Positions 1 to 6,761 of a stretch of 6,761 nt of DNA are shown here, piece after piece. This DNA comes from Candidatus Omnitrophota bacterium. GTDB lineage: Bacteria; Omnitrophota; Gorgyraeia; Zapsychrales; JANLHA01. Position 1 is the stretch's first letter, and each line of letters opens with the position of its first letter. Under the pieces are notes generated by a model. It made no database searches, had not been told where the DNA came from, and worked only from the letters and a program-made list of their open reading frames with translations. Made by a program: the position numbers and the translations under genes. Where the stretch lies: the NCBI GenBank assembly GCA_024653845.1, contig JANLHA010000352.1:1-6761 (forward strand). Direction: 5' to 3'.

Positions 1-1461
<1,461 letters not shown>

Positions 1462-1466
1462 TCAAA

Positions 1467-1471
1467 CCTCC
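1467..1471 (-). promoter_or_regulatory. Shine-Dalgarno site of groEL
   Basis: The mRNA reads GGAGG here, followed by an 8-nt spacer and the groEL ATG. It is a full match to the anti-Shine-Dalgarno core, as expected for a very highly expressed chaperonin, and it fixes the start at 1458. Confidence 0.85.
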
Positions 1472-1497
1472 GTTACTAAAAGTTGTTAATTTTTTAA

Positions 1498-1788
1498 TCA
1501 CTTCACAATTGCGAGGATTTCGCTTTCGTTCATAATCAAAAGTTCGTCGCCATCTTTGGTCTTGATTTCAGCGCCGCTATATTTTCCATATAATACGCGA
1601 TCACCAGCTTTGACTTCCGGAGCTTGCACATGTCCGTTGTCCAAAACTTTTCCCTTGCCAACGGCCACCACTTCGCCTTCTTGAGGTTTTTCTTTCGCCG
1701 TGTCAGGCAAAACAATCCCCCCTCTGGTTTTTTCTTCAGCCTTGAGAGGCTTGACAATGACTCGATCTGCTAATGGTTGTAACTTCAT
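1498..1788 (-). CDS. groES: Co-chaperonin GroES (Hsp10)
   Basis: This 96-residue protein is the heptameric lid of the GroEL cage, acting in the cytosol. The length is normal for the family (about 95 to 100). The N-terminal [14 protein letters not shown] strand is typical. The mobile loop, around residues 17-33, contains the GroEL-binding hydrophobic tripeptide in GGIVLPD (I25, V26, L27). A KYSG motif lies at 69-72, and the chain ends in the usual ESEILAIV strand. The start at 1788 is preferred because GGAG lies 8 nt upstream and homology begins there. A longer in-frame GTG start at 1818 would fall inside the CIRCE operator and add ten residues foreign to the family. The gene is first in the groESL operon, with groEL 39 nt downstream. 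Regulation by the HrcA repressor is inferred from the upstream CIRCE element. Confidence 0.98.
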   Translation of the reverse strand: MKLQPLADRVIVKPLKAEEKTRGGIVLPDTAKEKPQEGEVVAVGKGKVLDNGHVQAPEVKAGDRVLYGKYSGAEIKTKDGDELLIMNESEILAIVK

Positions 1789-1796
1789 CTTCCCTT

Positions 1797-1800
1797 CTCC
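1797..1800 (-). promoter_or_regulatory. Shine-Dalgarno site of groES
   Basis: GGAG in the mRNA, 8 nt before the groES ATG. It sits in a purine-rich run (GGAGAAGGGAAG) and decides between the 1788 start and the upstream GTG at 1818. Confidence 0.75.
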
Positions 1801-1811
1801 TTTCGTATTTC

Positions 1812-1838
1812 TTAGCACTCGTTTAATTTAAGTGCTAA
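1812..1838 (-). promoter_or_regulatory. CIRCE operator (HrcA binding site) of groESL
   Basis: The CIRCE consensus is TTAGCACTC, nine spacer bases, GAGTGCTAA. In the direction of groES transcription the sequence reads TTAGCACTT, nine bases, GAGTGCTAA. That is 17 of 18 consensus positions with exact spacing; the only change is the last base of the upstream arm. In RNA that change gives a U-G wobble, so a nine-pair hairpin can still form. CIRCE is the known target of the repressor HrcA, which controls groESL and dnaK operons in many bacteria. The element ends 23 nt before the groES ATG, in the expected leader position. An hrcA gene is not in the window. Confidence 0.95.
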
Positions 1839-1918
1839 ATTCCTGACAAAAAAAGATGAACCCCTTACTTCAGTTCATTTCAAATTCTTCATCATTAAAA
1901 TCTTTACTTCTGAGATGC

Positions 1919-1946
1919 ATTTTAAAATCTCTTTAGAAAATGTCAA
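1919..1946 (-). promoter_or_regulatory. Candidate sigma-70-type promoter for groESL
   Basis: On the minus strand a perfect TTGACA -35 box (1941-1946) is followed by 16 bases and TAAAAT (1919-1924), a 5-of-6 match to TATAAT. It is the best promoter-like pair I found between lplA and groES. Transcription would start near 1912, giving a leader of about 124 nt with CIRCE some 75 nt into it. A weaker pair (TTTTTG, 16 bases, TAAATT overlapping CIRCE) would put the operator at the promoter itself and cannot be excluded. The AT-rich context makes chance matches likelier. Confidence 0.5.
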
Positions 1947-1960
1947 CAAAAATTTTGACA
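1941..1960. repeat. Short inverted repeat (TGTCAA / TTGACA), possible weak terminator
   Basis: Two six-base arms, TGTCAA at 1941-1946 and TTGACA at 1955-1960, are perfect inverted copies around an eight-base AT-rich centre. On the minus strand the hairpin lies 36 nt beyond the lplA stop codon and is followed by ATTTTCT-like sequence, so it could be a feeble intrinsic terminator of the gcv operon. The stem has only two G-C pairs. One arm is also the candidate groESL -35 box. Function is uncertain. Confidence 0.35.
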
Positions 1961-1996
1961 AGTCCTATGAATAACGAAAAGGATACCCTTAAATAC

Positions 1997-2725
1997 TTAT
2001 AAGATGATTAAGTTTTCGATCACTCTCCTTTTTTTGACCAACTCTTCCAGGAGGGGCTGCTCTTCTTGGCTTAGCTGCACATCCACACGGCTGACCCTAC
2101 AGATATCTATAAACGCTGCTCGAAACTGTTCAGAAGTAATAGGGATATTTTTTACAAATTCTTTATGGTCGCGCTTTCGGCGATACTCCGGCAAATCGAA
2201 AGGAACTTTGAGGTATTTTTCAATGCTCGGCAGAAAGAAATCATAAAGAATGGTGCCATGATGAAGAATGTATTTACGGCCACGACGCTGAGCGTTTCCA
2301 GAGAATTTTTTCTCCCCCTCCAAAAGAACCAAATCCGAAATCGGACGAAATGCCGCCTTGATCCCCAAACAGTCCACGACTTGAATAATTTTATTTAAAA
2401 TGATTTCATAGGATTTATGAAGATTTTCCAGTGCAGGCGTCTTTTCTTTGGAAAGAACAAAAGTGTAATTCAAACATCCCTTACCTTGCAAGACCGTGCC
2501 ACCGCCCGAAGATCTTCGCAAAACAGGAACACCATCACGCACAATTTGATCAATGAACAGATCTTCTTCCACTTTTCGAATGCGTCCAAGAACAATGAAA
2601 GGATGAGGAGATTCCCATATGCGCAAAACCTCTCCACTCTTTCCCTGTTCCGCTTGTTCTAGAAGAAGGTCATCATAAAGGAGATTGTGTTGGGGATGAA
2701 GAAAAGAAATATCTTTGAGAATCAT
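1997..2725 (-). CDS. Lipoate-protein ligase A family protein (LplA catalytic domain)
   Basis: This 242-residue protein belongs to the BPL/LplA/LipB catalytic superfamily. It likely attaches lipoate (or octanoate) to the acceptor lysine of GcvH in the cytosol. Visible motifs are RRSSGGGTV at 70-78 (lipoyl-AMP binding loop), SDLVLLEGEKKFSGNAQ at 130-146 with Lys140 aligning to the conserved catalytic lysine of LplA, and LHHGTIL at 154-160. After the GGG loop it reads VLQGKGCLNYTF rather than the VFHD-GN-NY pattern of E. coli LplA. The E. coli-type C-terminal accessory domain (total about 338 residues) is absent. The active-site Cys of B. subtilis LipM/LipL, just before the equivalent lysine segment, has no counterpart, so ligase fits better than octanoyltransferase. 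AGGA at 2733-2736 overlaps the gcvPB stop and sits 7 nt before the ATG. The gene starts 9 nt after gcvPB, which ties it to glycine cleavage. The exact reaction and substrate are inferred. Confidence 0.9.
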   Translation of the reverse strand: MILKDISFLHPQHNLLYDDLLLEQAEQGKSGEVLRIWESPHPFIVLGRIRKVEEDLFIDQIVRDGVPVLRRSSGGGTVLQGKGCLNYTFVLSKEKTPALENLHKSYEIILNKIIQVVDCLGIKAAFRPISDLVLLEGEKKFSGNAQRRGRKYILHHGTILYDFFLPSIEKYLKVPFDLPEYRRKRDHKEFVKNIPITSEQFRAAFIDICRVSRVDVQLSQEEQPLLEELVKKRRVIENLIIL

Positions 2726-2734
2726 TAGATGATC

Positions 2735-4240
2735 CTAGACGAGGCTTTGAATAAGATGAGATTTTTTTGCAGAAGCAGACGCCTTAGAATTCTGCAAAAA
2801 ATAATTGGTATCCAAGTCTCTGGCGGCGCGGACTTCGTCGGGACGACTGATGGGCATCGTCTGTGGGCATTTGGAAAACATTTCTGGGTTTTCCTGGCTA
2901 AGGCGGTCAACCTGAATCATGACATCGATGAATTGATCCATGGCCTTCTTCGATTCGGTTTCGGTGGGTTCAATCATCAACGCTTCTTTGACGGTCAAAG
3001 GGAAATAAATGGTCGGAGGATGAATTCCCTGATCAATCAAATATTTCGCAATGTCAAGAGCATGAACACCACGAGCGGCCTGGCGAGAAGCGGAAAGCAC
3101 ACATTCATGCATGCAGACACGATCATAAGGCAATTCATAAAGTTCTTTGAGGCGATGCATCATGTAATTGGCATTCAAAACCGCATGATTTGTCGTCTGA
3201 ACCAACCCCTCTTTTCCCAACATCAAAATATAAGCATATGCACGCAAAAGGATTCCAAAATTTCCATAGAAGGATGCGACATATCCTATCGAATGAGGAT
3301 AATTGTAGTCGAGACCAAAAGCGCCATCAGACTTTTTAACAACTCGAGAAATAGGCAGATATGGAATCAAATTTTTTCTTACTCCAACGGGACCTGCACC
3401 CGGACCACCTCCTCCATGCGGAGTTGTGAACGTTTTATGCGTATTGATGTGCATCACATCAAACCCAACGTCTCCTGGACGGCAGCGCCCCAAAACGGCA
3501 TTCAAGTTGGCTCCGTCGTAATACATGAGACCATCAACATCATGGATCATCTGAGCAATTTTATCGATTTCTGTCTCGAAAATTCCGACGGTATTGGGGC
3601 ATGTCATCATCAAACCCGCCACATCGCCATTGATCTTGGATTTAAGTTGATTCAAATCCATCAATCCCTGAGGTGTGCTGGGGATGGAAATTGTTTCATA
3701 TCCGGCGATGGCGGCTGTTGCCGGATTGGTTCCATGAGCCGAATCAGGAACAATGATATATTTTTTCTTATTTCCTTTGGCCTGATGATAGGCTGCAATC
3801 ATCATGACCCCGGTCAGCTCACCGTGGGCTCCCGCCAAAGGCTGCATGGTGTAAGCATCCATCCCTGTCATTTCACAAAGAAGCTGCTCCATCTCATAAA
3901 TCACCTGCAAAGCTCCCTGAACAAGCTGTTCTCCGTCGGGCAACTGGGGCAAAATGGGATGCAAATTTGCAAATGTCGGAAGGCTCGCAAGGCTTTCAGT
4001 AAAACGAGGATTGTATTTCATCGTACAGGAACCCAAAGGATAAAATTGGGTATCGATAGAAAAATTGCGCTGAGACAATTTGGTAAAATGTCGAACGACT
4101 TCTAACTCACTGACTTCAGGCCATTGGGCATCCACTTTCCGTCGGTATTTGGCTGGGACAGAAGCTGAAATTGGAACATCGGATTTCGGGACCTGGAATC
4201 CTTGTCGACCTGGCTGGCTTTCTTCAAAAATGAGTTTCAT
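2735..4240 (-). CDS. gcvPB: Glycine dehydrogenase (decarboxylating) subunit 2, P-protein beta
   Basis: This is the PLP-bearing half of the split P-protein. With GcvPA it decarboxylates glycine and transfers the aminomethyl group to lipoyl-GcvH. The 501 residues are close to the family norm of about 475 to 490, with a slightly long polar C-terminal tail (about 475-501). Conserved segments are FYPLGSCTMKYNPR at 66-79, the MQPLAGAHGELTG segment at 132-144, DSAHGTNPA at 166-174, and YDGANLNA at 241-248, whose Asp242 should contact the PLP ring nitrogen. NTHKTFTTPHGGGGPGAGP at 266-284 has Lys269 as the expected Schiff-base lysine. The ATG at 4240 is 15 nt after the gcvPA stop, with GAGG at 4251-4254 as a moderate ribosome site at 10-nt spacing. 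The frame is intact and all expected catalytic residues are present. Confidence 0.97.
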   Translation of the reverse strand: MKLIFEESQPGRQGFQVPKSDVPISASVPAKYRRKVDAQWPEVSELEVVRHFTKLSQRNFSIDTQFYPLGSCTMKYNPRFTESLASLPTFANLHPILPQLPDGEQLVQGALQVIYEMEQLLCEMTGMDAYTMQPLAGAHGELTGVMMIAAYHQAKGNKKKYIIVPDSAHGTNPATAAIAGYETISIPSTPQGLMDLNQLKSKINGDVAGLMMTCPNTVGIFETEIDKIAQMIHDVDGLMYYDGANLNAVLGRCRPGDVGFDVMHINTHKTFTTPHGGGGPGAGPVGVRKNLIPYLPISRVVKKSDGAFGLDYNYPHSIGYVASFYGNFGILLRAYAYILMLGKEGLVQTTNHAVLNANYMMHRLKELYELPYDRVCMHECVLSASRQAARGVHALDIAKYLIDQGIHPPTIYFPLTVKEALMIEPTETESKKAMDQFIDVMIQVDRLSQENPEMFSKCPQTMPISRPDEVRAARDLDTNYFLQNSKASASAKKSHLIQSLV

Positions 4241-4255
4241 ATTGATAAGACCTCG

Positions 4256-5599
4256 TCACCCGCTATTACAAACTTCCTTTAGCGCTTGTGCAAAATTCAA
4301 AATGTCTTCTTTAGTCCTCTTCTCTGTCACCGCAACGATCATATAATTTTCCATACCCGGATAATATCGTCCTAACGGGAATCCTGCAGCAAAACCTTTT
4401 TTCACCATTTCTCCGACGACTTTGGAAGCATCACAAGGAAGGCAAACGGCAAATTCATTGAATGTCGGAGAACTTCGCTTGACCGTGATACCTTTAATCT
4501 TCTCTAGAGTTTGGCGAGTGAATTCTGCTTTGTCCAAATTCAGTTGCGCAAGTTGCTTAAGGCCCTCTTTACCCAACAGACTCATAAAAATCACCGCTCG
4601 CAATGCGCATAAGGACACATTGGTACAAATATTAGATGTCGCCTTTTCTCGTCGGATGTGTTGTTCGCGCGCCTGCAAAGTATTCACAAAAGATCGTCGA
4701 CCCTCTGCATCCACTGTCTGCCCCACAATACGACCTGGCATTTTACGAATAAATTCTTTGCGCGTGGCCATAAACCCTAAATACGGCCCGCCAAAATTCA
4801 ACGGCAACCCTAAACTTTGCCCTTCACCCGTGACAATGTCCACACCCATTTCTCCAGGAGTTTTCAAAATCCCTAGCGAAATGGGATAAACACTTTCAAT
4901 CACCAAAATGCCTTTTTGATGAGCAGTCTCAATAATGTCACTATGATCATCAATCGCGCCAAAAAAATTAGGATTCTGCAAGATGACAGCTGCAGTTTGA
5001 TCATTCAAAAGGTCAGCAATTTGTCGACGATCCGCCTGCCCATGGACCACAGGTGTTTCTGCAAACTCAATGTGCAAATTTGAGGTGTAAGAACGCAGCA
5101 TCTTACGATAAATGGGACTCACCCCTCCGTCCATGATGATCCGGTTTCTTCCCGTGATTCGGATGGCCATCATCGCGGCTTCATAAAGCGCCGTTCCTCC
5201 ATCATAAAGAGAGGCATTAGCCACTTCCATTCCGGTTAACGTGCACAGGCAACTCTGGAATTGATAAAGAGCCTGAAGAGTTCCCTGCGAACATTCGGGT
5301 TGATAAGGCGTGTAAGCTGTAAAAAATTCCCCACGAGAGGCTAAAGCATCAACCGCCGTCGGAATATAGTGATCGTAATACCCTGCGCCAATAAAAAGCT
5401 TCAAATCCGAAGCGTTCTTTTTGCCCAAATCTCGGATAAAGTCCACCACTTCTTGTTCGGACTTCCCGACGGGAAGGTCAAAAGACCGTGGTCGATGTTC
5501 GGGCTTGAGATCTCGAAACAAGTCATCAATGCTTTTGGCACCGACGACGCTAAGCATTTCATCGACTTCACTTGAAGTGTTGGCAATGTAAGGATTCAT
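4256..5599 (-). CDS. gcvPA: Glycine dehydrogenase (decarboxylating) subunit 1, P-protein alpha
   Basis: This 447-residue protein is the alpha half of the two-subunit P-protein. It has the PLP-transferase fold but lacks the cofactor lysine, which GcvPB supplies. The length matches known GcvPA proteins (about 440 to 450). Typical segments are FIGAGYYDHYIPTAVD at 69-84, FFTAYTPYQPECSQGTLQA at 92-110, ANASLYDGGTALYEA at 127-141, GEGQSLGLPLNFGGPYLGF at 258-276 and REQHIRREKATSNICTN at 311-327. The start at 5599 gives the usual GcvPA N-terminus (PYIANTSSEVDEML). It lies 10 nt beyond the gcvH stop. No good Shine-Dalgarno precedes it: the mRNA there reads CCCTCC then AATAAG. Translation may therefore be coupled to gcvH. 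The heterodimeric arrangement is known from Firmicutes, Thermotogota and several other phyla. Confidence 0.97.
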   Translation of the reverse strand: MNPYIANTSSEVDEMLSVVGAKSIDDLFRDLKPEHRPRSFDLPVGKSEQEVVDFIRDLGKKNASDLKLFIGAGYYDHYIPTAVDALASRGEFFTAYTPYQPECSQGTLQALYQFQSCLCTLTGMEVANASLYDGGTALYEAAMMAIRITGRNRIIMDGGVSPIYRKMLRSYTSNLHIEFAETPVVHGQADRRQIADLLNDQTAAVILQNPNFFGAIDDHSDIIETAHQKGILVIESVYPISLGILKTPGEMGVDIVTGEGQSLGLPLNFGGPYLGFMATRKEFIRKMPGRIVGQTVDAEGRRSFVNTLQAREQHIRREKATSNICTNVSLCALRAVIFMSLLGKEGLKQLAQLNLDKAEFTRQTLEKIKGITVKRSSPTFNEFAVCLPCDASKVVGEMVKKGFAAGFPLGRYYPGMENYMIVAVTEKRTKEDILNFAQALKEVCNSG

Positions 5600-5609
5600 G
5601 ATGATCGAC

Positions 5610-5996
5610 TTATTGGAGGGATTCCAAATAATTTTGATATTCTTCGGCCGTCATCAATTTGGAATGTTCATCCGGTGAAGACATCTCAACCTTCGCAATC
5701 CAGCCCTTATGATAACAACTTTTGTTAATCAATTCTGGGTTCTCTTCCAATTTGGTATTGACTTCAACAATCGTTCCCGACAGCGGACAATAAATGTCGC
5801 TTGCGGCCTTGACGGATTCGATGGAAGCAAATTGTTCAAACTGTTCCACCTCTGCCCCGACCTCTGGCAATTCAATAAAGGTCACGTCACCTAATGCTGA
5901 TTGGGCAAAATCCGTGATCCCAATCGTAGCAATGGAATCTTCAATCGAGACCCACTCATGTTCTTTGGTGTAAAGATAATGATCTAAAACTTCCAT
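5610..5996 (-). CDS. gcvH: Glycine cleavage system H protein (lipoyl carrier)
   Basis: GcvH is the small carrier that shuttles the aminomethyl intermediate between P, T and L proteins on a lipoyl-lysine arm. The 128 residues fit the family length. The N-terminal YTKEHEW (9-15) is diagnostic, as are GITDFAQSALGDVTFIELPEVG (26-47, split here by alignment) and ESVKAASDIYCP (60-71), in which Lys63 is the expected lipoylation site. The C-terminal Gly-Trp segment KGWIAKVE also matches. The start at 5996 is set by AAGGAG at 6004-6009, 7 nt upstream. The gene lies 12 nt after gcvT and 10 nt before gcvPA. The nearby ligase gene at 1997-2725 is its likely modifying enzyme. Confidence 0.98.
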   Translation of the reverse strand: MEVLDHYLYTKEHEWVSIEDSIATIGITDFAQSALGDVTFIELPEVGAEVEQFEQFASIESVKAASDIYCPLSGTIVEVNTKLEENPELINKSCYHKGWIAKVEMSSPDEHSKLMTAEEYQNYLESLQ

Positions 5997-6003
5997 ATTT
6001 TTA

Positions 6004-6009
6004 CTCCTT
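6004..6009 (-). promoter_or_regulatory. Shine-Dalgarno site of gcvH, overlapping the gcvT stop
   Basis: The mRNA reads AAGGAG with a 7-nt spacer to the gcvH ATG. Its first base is the last base of the gcvT TGA stop, so ribosomes ending gcvT finish on the gcvH initiation site. This is the strongest ribosome site in the gcv operon, which suits a carrier protein needed in excess over the enzymes. Confidence 0.8.
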
Positions 6010-6761
6010 CAATTTTTTAATGAACCTTGCTTGTACATGGGCCGTGCCTCAATACGAGCGGCAAGTTGCTGCTCCGGGTCGCCAAAAAGAATGCGTTCAC
6101 CAACGGATCCCCGATCTTTGACTACAAAGCCCATTCCAATTCCACAATTAAAATTGGGAGAAAAACTCCCACTTGTCACATAGCCGATCTCTTTACCTTC
6201 CGACGAGTAAAGCCGGTGTCCAGCGCGAGGAGATCGACGATTTTCAGAAACGAATAAAACAATTTTACGATTAACTCCGGCTTCTTTGTGCTTCAACAAT
6301 GCTTCCTTACCAATAAAATTTTTATTCCAATCAATGAAACGATTTAATCCCGCATCGAGCGGTGAAATGTTTTCCTCAAGTTCATGACCATAAAGGCTAT
6401 ATCCCATTTCCAATCGCAAAAGGTCCCGAACACCCAACCCAGCAGGCTTGGCTCCTCGTTTCAAAATTTCTTTCCACAGCTGTACGGTTTTTTCCCACGG
6501 AAAATAAATTTCGTAACCCAATTCACCTGTATATCCCGTACGACTAACAATCACATTCTCACCTAAAACTTCAAATTCATCGAATGTATAATACTGCAAT
6601 TTTTCAATTCCCGGAACCATCGGAGATAACAATTCCCGTGATAATGGCCCCTGAAGATCCAGCTTGCCAAAACGGTCGGAAAGATTTGCAAATTTAGCTC
6701 TTGAATTCAAATGCTTCTGAAATTGTGCCTGATCTTTTTCCATTGTTCCGGCATTAACAAC
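6009..6761 (-). CDS. gcvT: Aminomethyltransferase (glycine cleavage T protein), N-terminus cut off by window edge
   Basis: GcvT transfers the methylene carbon from aminomethyl-lipoyl-GcvH to tetrahydrofolate, giving 5,10-methylene-THF and ammonia. The frame stays open to the right edge and yields 250 residues; the family is about 360 to 370 long, so around 110 N-terminal residues are missing. The visible part begins VVNAGTMEKD, the family's conserved VVNA-xx-xKD segment. The internal ATG at 6743 lies within that motif and is not the real start. Further hallmarks are SRTGYTGELGYEIY, GVRDLLRLEMGYSLYGHEL, SPLDAGLNRFIDW with NFIGKEAL, and YVTSGSFSPNFNCGIGMG near the C-terminus. The catalytic Asp of the N-terminal folate-binding region should lie outside the window and cannot be checked. 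It is the most upstream visible gene of the operon. Confidence 0.96.
   Translation of the reverse strand, partial: VVNAGTMEKDQAQFQKHLNSRAKFANLSDRFGKLDLQGPLSRELLSPMVPGIEKLQYYTFDEFEVLGENVIVSRTGYTGELGYEIYFPWEKTVQLWKEILKRGAKPAGLGVRDLLRLEMGYSLYGHELEENISPLDAGLNRFIDWNKNFIGKEALLKHKEAGVNRKIVLFVSENRRSPRAGHRLYSSEGKEIGYVTSGSFSPNFNCGIGMGFVVKDRGSVGERILFGDPEQQLAARIEARPMYKQGSLKN

Noticed and set aside
1498..1818. A longer groES beginning at a GTG at 1818
   Set aside because: The extra ten residues are not found in GroES, the GTG lies inside CIRCE, and a good Shine-Dalgarno serves the ATG at 1788.
1955..1960. A plus-strand TTGACA as a promoter running rightward
   Set aside because: No acceptable -10 box follows at 16 to 18 bases, and nothing on the plus strand downstream looks like a gene.
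1979..1990. A small AAGG-GTAT-CCTT hairpin just after lplA as a terminator
   Set aside because: The stem is only four base pairs and the following bases (TTCGTT) are not a proper T-run.
1839..1996. Possible small RNA, riboswitch or small ORF in the intergenic region between lplA and groES
   Set aside because: Apart from the promoter candidate and the palindrome I saw only AT-rich sequence, with no glycine-riboswitch-like core and no ribosome site followed by a credible frame.
2729..4105. A 458-codon open frame on the plus strand opposite gcvPB
   Set aside because: It has no family features, is rich in His, Arg, Ile and Asn, as expected of an antisense translation, and lies wholly opposite a gene with intact conserved motifs. 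Long antisense frames arise from codon bias of the real gene.
6009..6743. gcvT starting at the ATG at 6743
   Set aside because: The frame continues upstream as VVNAGT, completing a conserved internal GcvT motif. The true start is beyond the right edge.

Overview
The window is ordinary bacterial housekeeping DNA with seven genes, all read on the minus strand, in two transcription units. No previously undescribed system is apparent. The lineage cannot be fixed from sequence alone. A split glycine decarboxylase (separate GcvPA and GcvPB), an HrcA/CIRCE-type groESL operon, good Shine-Dalgarno sites and moderate-to-low GC by eye fit Firmicutes-like bacteria, Thermotogota, Omnitrophota or Elusimicrobiota, or PVC-group relatives. 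They argue against gamma-proteobacteria, where glycine decarboxylase is usually one chain and groE is sigma-32 controlled.

In transcription order, from the right edge leftward, the first unit is the glycine cleavage operon: gcvT (5' end outside the window), gcvH, gcvPA, gcvPB and a lipoate-protein ligase family gene (lplA-like). Gaps between these genes are only 9 to 15 nt, and several ribosome-binding sites overlap or abut the preceding stop codon. GcvPA and GcvPB together form the PLP-dependent P-protein, which decarboxylates glycine. GcvH carries the aminomethyl group on a lipoyl-lysine. GcvT passes the methylene group to tetrahydrofolate and releases ammonia. The ligase presumably attaches lipoate or octanoate to GcvH. 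The L-protein (dihydrolipoamide dehydrogenase) is not in the window, and neither is the operon's leader.

A 208-nt intergenic region follows. It holds a candidate sigma-70 promoter, a small palindrome and a near-perfect CIRCE operator. The second unit is groES-groEL, the Hsp10/Hsp60 chaperonin. groEL runs off the left edge and lacks about its last 55 to 60 codons. The other gaps are all short. All reading frames that I followed are intact, with no sign of pseudogenes, mobile elements, CRISPR arrays or RNA genes.
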